Assembly (NCBI GenBank): GCA_947462695.1
Contig: CANHQC010000125.1
Coordinates: 1-6,182, forward strand
Source: Flavobacteriales bacterium
GTDB taxonomy: Bacteria; Bacteroidota; Bacteroidia; Flavobacteriales_D; Crocinitomicaceae
Direction of reading: 5' to 3'
Length of the DNA: 6,182 nucleotides
Within the stretch, counting starts at the first letter, position 1; each line of letters starts with the position of its first letter. A model generated the notes under the pieces. The model saw nothing but the letters and a program-made list of their open reading frames with translations, searched no databases and had not been told where the DNA came from. This document shows positions 1-5,607 of the stretch, one piece after another. The position numbers were made by a program, and so were the translations under genes.

Positions 1-383
1 TAACAGATTATTTTTCGGCCGTTGTAAGAGGAGGTCATATAAATAACTTTAGCCTTGAATACGTGGATAAAAAGAGAGCAGAATTGATAAAACAATATAC
101 GGATGCATCCAGTTTCAAATCTGATTTTACAATCGATTCAAGTTTCTTGTCAGAATTTAATGATTATGTGAAACAAAATGATCCAGACATTAAATTTGAT
201 GAAGAACAATGGAAAGAGAGTGCGCAACTGATTTCCTACAGATTAAAAGCGGGAATAGCGCAAAACCTCTGGGGATATAGTGAATTCTTTCAAGTGTATA
301 ACGATACGAATGAAATCGTTCAACGTGCGATTGAATGCATTGAAAAAAAGGAATACGATCGTTTATTAAAAAACACGAAATAA
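1..383 (+). CDS. S41 family (tail-specific/C-terminal processing) peptidase, C-terminal fragment
   Basis: This is the 3' end of a gene that begins left of the window. The frame is open from the edge (first whole codon at position 3) to a TAA at 381-383, giving about 126 residues. Visible pieces are TDYFSAVV near the edge, then FSLEYVDKKRAEL, FDEEQWKES, and RLKAGIAQNLWGYSEFFQVYN. These match the helical C-terminal domain that follows the Ser/Lys catalytic core in Bacteroidota S41 peptidases, where the usual form is 'TDYFF...F..DY.DKNR.EL' and later 'LKALIARNLW'. The catalytic residues and PDZ domain would lie outside the window and cannot be checked. Such enzymes are normally exported and trim or degrade envelope proteins. 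A GTG at 63 could be read as a start, but the family match extends upstream of it, so it is an internal Val codon. The lipoprotein gene follows 15 bp later on the same strand and is probably co-transcribed. Confidence 0.85.
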   Translation, partial: TDYFSAVVRGGHINNFSLEYVDKKRAELIKQYTDASSFKSDFTIDSSFLSEFNDYVKQNDPDIKFDEEQWKESAQLISYRLKAGIAQNLWGYSEFFQVYNDTNEIVQRAIECIEKKEYDRLLKNTK

Positions 384-398
384 TAAAATCAACTCGCC

Positions 399-890
399 AT
401 GAAAAAAACAATTGTTTTATTTGCTTTACTGACATTCTTTGCGTGTAACGACAGCAATGATGAAAAGAAAAGCACTGTTGATTCGGCTGTTGCGGCTTCT
501 GATATGACCGAAGAAGAGCGATTGAAAGAGCTGGAACGAATTGCCAAAGAAGAAAGTGAAAAAGCAGCCTCTACCACTTCTATGACTTTCGATAAAATGA
601 CAATTGATTTCGGTAAAATTAAGGAGGATACTGAGCATAAAGCATCGTATACAGTTAGAAACACCGGAAAAGTTCCTTTAATAATCGAAAAGGTAGACGT
701 GAGTTGTGGATGTACAACTGCTAAAAAACCTGAGAAACCTATACTTCCTGGTGGTACGGATAAGATTGAAATTGTTTTTCATCCAAAAGTTGGACAGCTT
801 GACAAACAGGAAAAAACAGTAACCATCACGGCAAATACCGAACCTTCTACAGAAGTGCTGACCATTAAAGCGTTCGTAATAGAAAAATAA
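399..890 (+). CDS. DUF1573 domain lipoprotein
   Basis: A 163-residue protein with a lipoprotein signal peptide: Lys2-Lys3, a hydrophobic stretch from residue 4 to 15, and a lipobox ending FFAC with the lipidated Cys16. A charged, Glu/Lys-rich linker (about 36-57) that looks helical follows. From about residue 62 to the end there is a DUF1573 domain, an Ig-like beta fold common in Bacteroidota. Its signature is FDFG-like IDFGKI (69-74), the NTGKVPLII strand (88-96), the SCGCTT motif with Cys103 and Cys105, and the VxFxP-type strand around 126-129. It is probably anchored in the periplasm or outer membrane; the molecular function of the family is unknown. The start ATG at 399 fits the signal peptide; no Shine-Dalgarno is visible, as is usual in this phylum. 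It follows the S41 peptidase gene after 15 bp and converges with the small membrane-protein gene on the right. Confidence 0.88.
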   Translation: MKKTIVLFALLTFFACNDSNDEKKSTVDSAVAASDMTEEERLKELERIAKEESEKAASTTSMTFDKMTIDFGKIKEDTEHKASYTVRNTGKVPLIIEKVDVSCGCTTAKKPEKPILPGGTDKIEIVFHPKVGQLDKQEKTVTITANTEPSTEVLTIKAFVIEK

Positions 891-911
891 AAGGCCCTAT
901 TTCAGGCTTCC
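881..911 (-). terminator. weak rho-independent terminator candidate in the convergent gap
   Basis: Positions 891-909 can form a short hairpin: AAGGCC (one bulged G) against GGCTT with an 8-base loop. Read on the - strand it is followed by a T-rich tract (complement of 881-892, TTTTATTTTTCT), which is the expected layout for ending the carB/small-protein transcript. The stem has only five pairs, so it is weak. It overlaps the stop codons of both converging genes. Confidence 0.35.
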
Positions 912-1168
912 TCAAAGTCAACATCCTCAATATTGGATGAATGAACTTTTCTATTGCTTTTAGTAGATGAAATCACGCTTGTTTTGCCTAGATTTTCTCT
1001 AGTCCTTCTATTCAATTCCTCCGATTGACGTTGTTGTCGAATAAAACTTTTTTCTTCTTGTAAATTTCGTTTGGCAATTAATAACTGACCAATAAATCGC
1101 AATAAAACAAGGCCACCAATGACCATTAAGATCATTTTAAATACACCTGTCACACTTGCAAATACCAT
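902..1168 (-). CDS. small single-pass membrane protein (possibly DUF4834-like)
   Basis: An 88-residue protein with one hydrophobic segment at about residues 9-30 (MILMVIGGLVLLRFIGQLL), then a highly charged soluble tail rich in Arg, Gln and Glu (about 33-60) that may be helical or coiled, and an acidic end (EDVDFEEA). Length, N-terminal helix with an RFIG motif, and basic tail recall the small DUF4834-type proteins of Bacteroidota, but I am not certain of that family. No catalytic motif is seen and the function is unknown. The start at 1166-1168 lies 2 bp after the carB stop, so translation and transcription are probably coupled to carB. An internal Met12 (about 1133-1135) preceded by AGGTG is an alternative start that would place the membrane helix right at the N-terminus. 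Confidence 0.7.
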   Translation of the reverse strand: MVFASVTGVFKMILMVIGGLVLLRFIGQLLIAKRNLQEEKSFIRQQRQSEELNRRTRENLGKTSVISSTKSNRKVHSSNIEDVDFEEA

Positions 1169-1170
1169 AA

Positions 1171-3987
1171 TTATTTTGACAAATGCATATTGCGCTCAGC
1201 ATAAATCTTCGTAAAGAATGGGTCTTTCAAATTCTTTATAAAACGAATCGCTTCACCTGTAGACTTCATTTCTGGACCCAACTCCTTTTTTATATCCGGA
1301 AATTTCTCGTATGAGAATACAGGAATCTTAATCGCATACCCTTCTCTCTTAGGATTGAAAACAAAATCAGTTACCTTTTTCTCTCCCAGCATTACTTTAG
1401 TCGCATAGTTAACATAAGGTTCATCATAAGCTTTCGCTATAAAAGGCACCGTTCTTGATGCCCTAGGATTTGCCTCTATCACATAAACCTTGTCATCCTT
1501 GATCGCAAATTGGATATTAATCAATCCCACAGTTTCTAATTCCACCGCAATTTTCTTGGTAATATCCTCAATCTGCTGCATGACGAAATCACCCAAATTA
1601 TATGGCGGAAGAACAGCGTACGAATCACCAGAATGTATTCCAGCGGGTTCAATATGTTGCATGATGCCAATAATGTATACATTTTCACCATCGCAAATCG
1701 CATCAGCCTCCGCCTCTATTGCTCCGCCCAAGAAATGGTCGAGAAGAATTTGATTATTGCCCATCTCATTGATGATGTCAACCACATGGTGTTCAAGCTC
1801 TTCCTTATTGATGACAATTTTCATTTTTTGTCCACCAAGCACATAAGAAGGTCGAACAAGTAGTGGGAACCCTAGTTCATCTGATAGTTCTATTGCTTGC
1901 TCAGCACTTTGAACTACACCATATTTTGGGAAAGGAATTCCATTTTTCTCTAGCATCTTCGAAAAACGACCGCGATCTTCTGCTAAATCCAACGCTTCGA
2001 AACTGGTGCCAATGATCTTAATGCCGTAGCGGTCTAACTTTTCGGCAAGCTTTAAAGCCGTTTGACCGCCAAGCTGAACGATAACACCTTCTGGTTTCTC
2101 GTGCTGTATAATGTCATAGATGTGCTCCCAAAAAACCGGCTCAAAATACAATTTATCAGCCGTGTCAAAATCAGTGGACACTGTTTCTGGGTTACAGTTG
2201 ATCATAATCGTTTCATAACCACACTCTTTTGCAGCCAACACACCATGTACACAACTGTAATCAAATTCAATCCCTTGACCAATGCGATTTGGACCAGATC
2301 CTAAGACAACAATCTTCTTCTTGTCAGACACAACACTCTCATTCTCATACTCAAAAGTGGAATAATAATAAGGTGTTTGTGCTTCAAATTCAGCTGCACA
2401 AGTATCAACTAATTTATAAACTCGCTTGATGCCAAATTCTTGCCTTTTTGAATAAACCTCAGATTCCAGACAGCGCAATAAATGACCTAATTGTCGATCG
2501 GCATACCCTTTTTGTTTTGCTTCAAACAATAAATCTTTCGGAACAGAATGAATAGAATGTTTTTCGATAACACGTTCCAACTTGATCAATTCCTCTATTT
2601 GCTTAAGGAACCAGATGTCTATTTTTGTCTTCTCAACAATCTTTTTAAATGGAATCCCAAGTTTAATGGCATCATATATATGGAATAAACGATTCCAGCT
2701 TGCATGACCTAAGCTATGAAGTATTTCATCTTGATTTGTTAACTCTCGTCCGTCTGCTCCCAGTCCATTTCGGTTGATTTCGAGCGACTGACATGCTTTT
2801 TGCAAGGCCTCTTGGAATGATCTACCAATCCCCATCACTTCTCCTACCGACTTCATTTGAAGTCCTAGTTCACGATTGGTTCCCGGAAACTTATTGAAGT
2901 TCCAACGCGGTATTTTGACAATTACATAATCCAACGTAGGTTCAAATAACGCAGAAGTTGTTTTTGTAATCTGATTACTCAATTCGTTCAGGTAATAACC
3001 AATAGCCAATTTAGAGGCGATTTTTGCAATCGGATATCCTGTAGCTTTAGATGCTAATGCAGATGAACGAGATACGCGTGGATTAATTTCAATAGCTATA
3101 ATCTCTTCTTTTTCATCAGGTGAGACAGCAAATTGCACATTACAACCTCCTGCAAAATTACCTATGGAACGCATCATCATTATAGCCATGTCACGCATTT
3201 TCTGAAACGTAGTATCAGATAATGTCATCGCAGGTGCCACAGTAATCGAATCACCAGTGTGTATTCCCATCGGATCAAAATTCTCAATAGAACAAATGAT
3301 CACTACATTGTCATTGGAATCACGGAGCAATTCCAACTCATATTCTTTCCATCCGATTAACGCCTTATCAATCATTACTTCATGAATAGGAGACAATTGA
3401 AGTCCTCGTTCCAATAGGTTATCGAATTCCTTTGGCTCATATAGAATGGAGGCCCCTGACCCACCAAGTGTATAAGACGGACGGATACACAACGGGAAAC
3501 CAAATTCCTGCGCAATTTCCTTACCTTCCAAGAACGATTTTGCCGTTTTTTGCGGAGCCATTGGCACGCCTATTTGAAGCATTAGATCACGAAAAGCTTC
3601 CCTGTTTTCAGTAATTTCAATGGCCTTAATATCCACACCAATTATTCGAACACCAAAATCTTCCCAAATGCCCATTTCATCACATTTGATACACAAATTC
3701 AGCGCCGTCTGACCACCCATGGTGGGTAATACAGCATCAATTTTATGGTTTTTCAAGATTTCAATGATACTCTCAGGCTCTAAGGGCTGTAAATACACAT
3801 TGTCAGCAACGACCTTGTCGGTCATAATAGTTGCTGGATTAGAATTGATTAATGTTACTTCAATTCCTTCTTCTCGAAGTGATCGAGCAGCTTGAGAACC
3901 AGAATAATCAAACTCACAAGCTTGACCAATAACAATAGGTCCACTTCCGATGATTAGAATGGATTTTATCGATGTGTCTTTTGGCAT
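1171..3987 (-). CDS. carB: carbamoyl-phosphate synthase, large subunit, without the MGS-like allosteric domain
   Basis: CarB uses ammonia from the CarA glutaminase subunit, bicarbonate and two ATP to make carbamoyl phosphate for pyrimidine and arginine synthesis in the cytoplasm. At 938 residues it has both ATP-grasp halves. The first half (about 1-400) carries GSGPIVIGQACEFDYSGSQA (14-33), Arg129, Arg169 in the RPSYTLGG loop, and metal ligands Gln285, Glu300 and Asn302 before PRVSRSSALASKATGYPIAK. A helical oligomerisation-type segment covers about 405-550. The second half (about 555-920) carries GSGPNRIGQGIEFDYS (563-578), Arg672, Arg712, and Gln826, Glu838 and Asn840 before PRASRTVPF. The catalytic residues all match E. 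coli CarB by spacing. The protein stops soon after GPEMKSTGEA (904-913), so the roughly 140-residue MGS-like regulatory domain of the 1073-residue E. coli enzyme is absent. From memory this is normal for Flavobacteriia and not a truncation. carA is not in the window. Confidence 0.97.
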   Translation of the reverse strand: MPKDTSIKSILIIGSGPIVIGQACEFDYSGSQAARSLREEGIEVTLINSNPATIMTDKVVADNVYLQPLEPESIIEILKNHKIDAVLPTMGGQTALNLCIKCDEMGIWEDFGVRIIGVDIKAIEITENREAFRDLMLQIGVPMAPQKTAKSFLEGKEIAQEFGFPLCIRPSYTLGGSGASILYEPKEFDNLLERGLQLSPIHEVMIDKALIGWKEYELELLRDSNDNVVIICSIENFDPMGIHTGDSITVAPAMTLSDTTFQKMRDMAIMMMRSIGNFAGGCNVQFAVSPDEKEEIIAIEINPRVSRSSALASKATGYPIAKIASKLAIGYYLNELSNQITKTTSALFEPTLDYVIVKIPRWNFNKFPGTNRELGLQMKSVGEVMGIGRSFQEALQKACQSLEINRNGLGADGRELTNQDEILHSLGHASWNRLFHIYDAIKLGIPFKKIVEKTKIDIWFLKQIEELIKLERVIEKHSIHSVPKDLLFEAKQKGYADRQLGHLLRCLESEVYSKRQEFGIKRVYKLVDTCAAEFEAQTPYYYSTFEYENESVVSDKKKIVVLGSGPNRIGQGIEFDYSCVHGVLAAKECGYETIMINCNPETVSTDFDTADKLYFEPVFWEHIYDIIQHEKPEGVIVQLGGQTALKLAEKLDRYGIKIIGTSFEALDLAEDRGRFSKMLEKNGIPFPKYGVVQSAEQAIELSDELGFPLLVRPSYVLGGQKMKIVINKEELEHHVVDIINEMGNNQILLDHFLGGAIEAEADAICDGENVYIIGIMQHIEPAGIHSGDSYAVLPPYNLGDFVMQQIEDITKKIAVELETVGLINIQFAIKDDKVYVIEANPRASRTVPFIAKAYDEPYVNYATKVMLGEKKVTDFVFNPKREGYAIKIPVFSYEKFPDIKKELGPEMKSTGEAIRFIKNLKDPFFTKIYAERNMHLSK

Positions 3988-4002
3988 GTTAATGCGGGAT
4001 TT

Positions 4003-4031
4003 TCAATTGATGAACTGACGTGTCAAATTGA
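4003..4031. promoter_or_regulatory. inverted repeat in the presumed carB leader (possible operator or RNA hairpin)
   Basis: The core TGACGTGTCA (4016-4025) has perfect 4-bp arms, TGAC and GTCA, around 2 bases. Outside it TCAATT (4003-4008) pairs with AATTGA (4026-4031), which extends the symmetry with a 7-base asymmetric bulge (4009-4015). It sits between the candidate carB -7 box and the carB start codon, where an operator or a leader hairpin could act. Short arms mean it could be chance. Confidence 0.25.
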
Positions 4032-4034
4032 GCG

Positions 4035-4042
4035 CAAATTTA
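4035..4042 (-). promoter_or_regulatory. candidate Bacteroidota -7 box for carB
   Basis: On the - strand this reads TAAATTTG, a full match to the Bacteroidota -7 consensus TAnnTTTG. It lies 47 bp upstream of the carB start, giving an estimated leader of about 40 nt. No clear TTG is found at the expected -33 distance, so the promoter is only partly supported; matches to this short motif also occur by chance in AT-rich DNA. Confidence 0.4.
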
Positions 4043-4123
4043 AGTTAAAATTAGTGCCTATGAAACTTTAAAAAGAGGATGTTATAAACAACTATCGTGA
4101 ATAACTTATAGCGCATATTACTG

Positions 4124-4154
4124 CTGCTCGATCAGCTTAAAGTAACCTGCTCGA
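4124..4154 (+). repeat. 8-bp direct repeat CTGCTCGA, 23 bp apart
   Basis: CTGCTCGA occurs at 4124-4131 and 4147-4154, start-to-start spacing 23 bp, close to two helical turns. The downstream copy ends 22 bp before the candidate -7 box at 4177. The first copy also overlaps the small palindrome at 4123-4136. The position suits a tandem regulator-binding site, but two 8-bp copies are thin evidence. Confidence 0.3.
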
Positions 4155-4160
4155 ATTAGA

Positions 4161-4184
4161 TTGCATATACATTAACTATATTTG
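4161..4184 (+). promoter_or_regulatory. candidate Bacteroidota promoter for the phosphoribosyltransferase-murQ operon
   Basis: TATATTTG at 4177-4184 is a full match to the -7 consensus TAnnTTTG. The nearest upstream TTG is at 4161-4163, leaving only 13 bp between the elements, shorter than the usual spacing of roughly 17-23 bp. Transcription would begin near 4190, only a few bases before the ATG at 4194, implying a leaderless or nearly leaderless mRNA, or translation from the second ATG at 4203. Confidence 0.45.
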
Positions 4185-4193
4185 TAAAAAAGC

Positions 4194-4697
4194 ATGTCAC
4201 CCATGAATTACATTCTGCAACACAAACAAATTGAAGAGAAAATAAACCGATTAGCACATGAAATTCTCGAAAATACATTCGAAGAACCGGTGCTTTTCAT
4301 TGGTGGAATATCTGGGAACGGAAGTTTATTGGCGCAATCATTAAGTGACATCATAAAACAGAATACGCGTCAACAGATTGTTGTTTTTGATCTTGATGTA
4401 GACAAAGAAAATCCTTGGGATCACCCAATTCAACTATCAATTGCTGAAAGTGAGTTAAAAAACGGATATATTATTTTAGTTGATGATGTGCTAAATTCCG
4501 GTAAGACCATGCAATACGCCTTGGTTAAATTGCTTGAACGACCGACAAAATCAATTAAAACTGTAGCTCTTGTAGATAGAACACATAGAAGATACCCAAT
4601 CAAAGCCGACTTTGTAGGACTCAGCCTTTCTACTACACTAAAAGAACGAGTAGAAGTCTCCCTTTCACCGAATAATTACCAAGCATATCTCGTTTAA
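4194..4697 (+). CDS. PyrR-like phosphoribosyltransferase
   Basis: A 167-residue type I phosphoribosyltransferase. The PRPP-binding signature is ILVDDVLNSGKT (94-105), with the acidic pair Asp97-Asp98 and the SGKT phosphate loop. The surrounding sequence follows PyrR: IEEKINRLAHEILEN (13-27) parallels the PyrR N-terminal helix 'IRRALTRIAHE', and VDRTHRRYPIKADFVG (127-142) parallels 'VDRGHRELPIRADYVG'. PyrR makes UMP from uracil and PRPP and, in many bacteria, controls pyr genes by binding RNA. Differences: the pyrophosphate-loop 'GIKTRG' of PyrR is here GGISGNG (37-43), lacking the basic residue, and the middle segment (65-80) diverges, so base specificity is open; a hypoxanthine/guanine or other base is possible. 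Met4 (4203) is an alternative start and may be better placed relative to the promoter. murQ follows after 3 bp; carB is divergent upstream. Confidence 0.8.
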   Translation: MSPMNYILQHKQIEEKINRLAHEILENTFEEPVLFIGGISGNGSLLAQSLSDIIKQNTRQQIVVFDLDVDKENPWDHPIQLSIAESELKNGYIILVDDVLNSGKTMQYALVKLLERPTKSIKTVALVDRTHRRYPIKADFVGLSLSTTLKERVEVSLSPNNYQAYLV

Positions 4698-4700
4698 CGA

Positions 4701-5507
4701 ATGAAAAAACTAACTGAATCCTCTTCTAAATACGACAATTTAGAAAAGATGTCAACGCATGACCTTCTCGTCAATATCAACAAAGAAGATCAAACTGTTG
4801 CCTTGACCGTTCAACATGAAATAGGTGCCATTGAGCAATTTGTTGATGCATGCTATGAGCGCATGAGAAAAGGTGGACGTTTATTCTACATTGGAGCTGG
4901 GACAAGTGGCAGACTTGGAATTGTTGACGCCAGTGAATGTCCACCAACTTTTGGCGTTGAACAAGGCTTAGTTGTTGGATTAATCGCAGGTGGTGATTCG
5001 GCTATTCGCAAAGCTGTTGAATTTGCCGAGGATGATCGTGAACAAGGATGGAAAGACCTCGAGAAATACGCAATATCTGAATTTGATACAGTTGTTGGAA
5101 TTGCTGCTTCTGGAACAACACCCTACGTTCTTGGCGCGCTTGAATCAGCAAAGGCAAAAGGGATTTTAACAGCTGGAATTTCATGTAATCCTGGATCCCC
5201 ACTTTCTGAATTGGCCGATTACGCGATGACACCTGAAGTTGGGCCTGAATTCGTTACAGGAAGCACGCGTATGAAATCAGGAACTGCTCAAAAACTTGTG
5301 CTCAACATGATTTCAACTTCACTAATGATTAAATTAGGTCGAGTTAAGGGGAATAAAATGGTGGACATGCAACTTAGCAATAATAAGCTTGTTGATAGAG
5401 GTGTAAGAATGATCATGTCCGAAATCCCTGTTGATTACGAAACAGCCGAAAAGCTATTGTCCACGCATAAGTCCGTTCGAAATGCAATCAATGCCTACCA
5501 TCAATAG
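4701..5507 (+). CDS. murQ: N-acetylmuramic acid 6-phosphate etherase
   Basis: MurQ splits the D-lactyl ether of MurNAc-6-phosphate, giving GlcNAc-6-phosphate and D-lactate, a cytoplasmic step of peptidoglycan recycling. The 268-residue protein is one SIS domain with the family hallmark IGAGTSGRLGIVDASECPPT (64-83); Glu79 corresponds to E. coli catalytic Glu83 and Glu110 in AVEFAEDD to Glu114, with identical 31-residue spacing. The conserved VTGSTRMKSGTAQKLVLNMIST (185-206) and MVDMQLSNNKLVDR (220-233) segments are also present. It is about 30 residues shorter than the E. coli protein, ending soon after the helix that follows the SIS domain; from memory about 270 residues is usual in Bacteroidota. 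The ATG at 4701 is 3 bp after the phosphoribosyltransferase stop, so the two are almost surely one operon. No MurNAc kinase, AnmK or MurNAc transporter is visible beside it. Confidence 0.96.
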   Translation: MKKLTESSSKYDNLEKMSTHDLLVNINKEDQTVALTVQHEIGAIEQFVDACYERMRKGGRLFYIGAGTSGRLGIVDASECPPTFGVEQGLVVGLIAGGDSAIRKAVEFAEDDREQGWKDLEKYAISEFDTVVGIAASGTTPYVLGALESAKAKGILTAGISCNPGSPLSELADYAMTPEVGPEFVTGSTRMKSGTAQKLVLNMISTSLMIKLGRVKGNKMVDMQLSNNKLVDRGVRMIMSEIPVDYETAEKLLSTHKSVRNAINAYHQ

Positions 5508-5607
5508 TTTAAAAACATAAAGATTTCTTATCATTTCTTGGTAATTCTCGCCAAACACATAACCTTTCAAGAACGACAACAAAGAGCCAATAGAAAGGCA
5601 AAGAATA

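Larger units (their letters stand above)
3988..4193. other. divergent intergenic control region, carB / phosphoribosyltransferase
   Basis: The 206-bp gap between two divergent genes is the only sizeable non-coding stretch in the window. It contains one -7 box on each strand (4035-4042 and 4177-4184), the inverted repeat at 4003-4031, a short palindrome GCTG-N6-CAGC at 4123-4136 and the direct repeat CTGCTCGA at 4124-4131 and 4147-4154. The middle part, about 4045-4120, is AT-rich and shows nothing I can name. No tRNA, riboswitch-like fold or supported small ORF was recognised. I looked for a PyrR-type RNA binding loop in the carB leader and did not find one. Confidence 0.7.

Noticed and set aside
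63..383. GTG at 63 as the start of a separate 106-residue protein
   Set aside because: The S41 peptidase match (TDYFSAVV...) continues in frame upstream to the window edge, so GTG is an internal Val codon.
190..664. Overlapping - strand ORFs opposite the peptidase tail and DUF1573 gene (190-435, 389-664, 426-638)
   Set aside because: They oppose genes with clear family matches and a lipoprotein signal; no independent support.
1171..1260. CarB C-terminus as a truncated pseudogene
   Set aside because: The protein ends cleanly with a stop and a closely spaced downstream gene, and absence of the MGS domain is, as I recall, normal in Flavobacteriia.
1490..2429. Several + strand ORFs of 66-87 codons (1490-1753, 1633-1863, 2062-2304, 2229-2429)
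   Set aside because: All lie antisense to the highly conserved carB; their translations resemble no known family and look like shadow frames.
3432..3614. A 60-codon + strand ORF
   Set aside because: It is antisense to the conserved first ATP-grasp half of carB and has no recognisable features.
3988..4035. PyrR-type RNA binding loop or attenuator in the carB leader
   Set aside because: No purine-rich anti-antiterminator loop sequence or stacked hairpins with a T-run were visible in the short leader.
5002..5232. A 76-codon - strand ORF inside murQ
   Set aside because: It is antisense to conserved murQ sequence, with a low-complexity Gln-rich translation typical of a shadow frame.
5508..5607. 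Terminator in the murQ/phosphatase convergent gap
   Set aside because: Only TTGG-N9-CCAA (5538-5554) and CCTTTC...GAAAGG with a 24-base loop (5563-5598) are found; neither is followed by a T-run and both are too weak to call.
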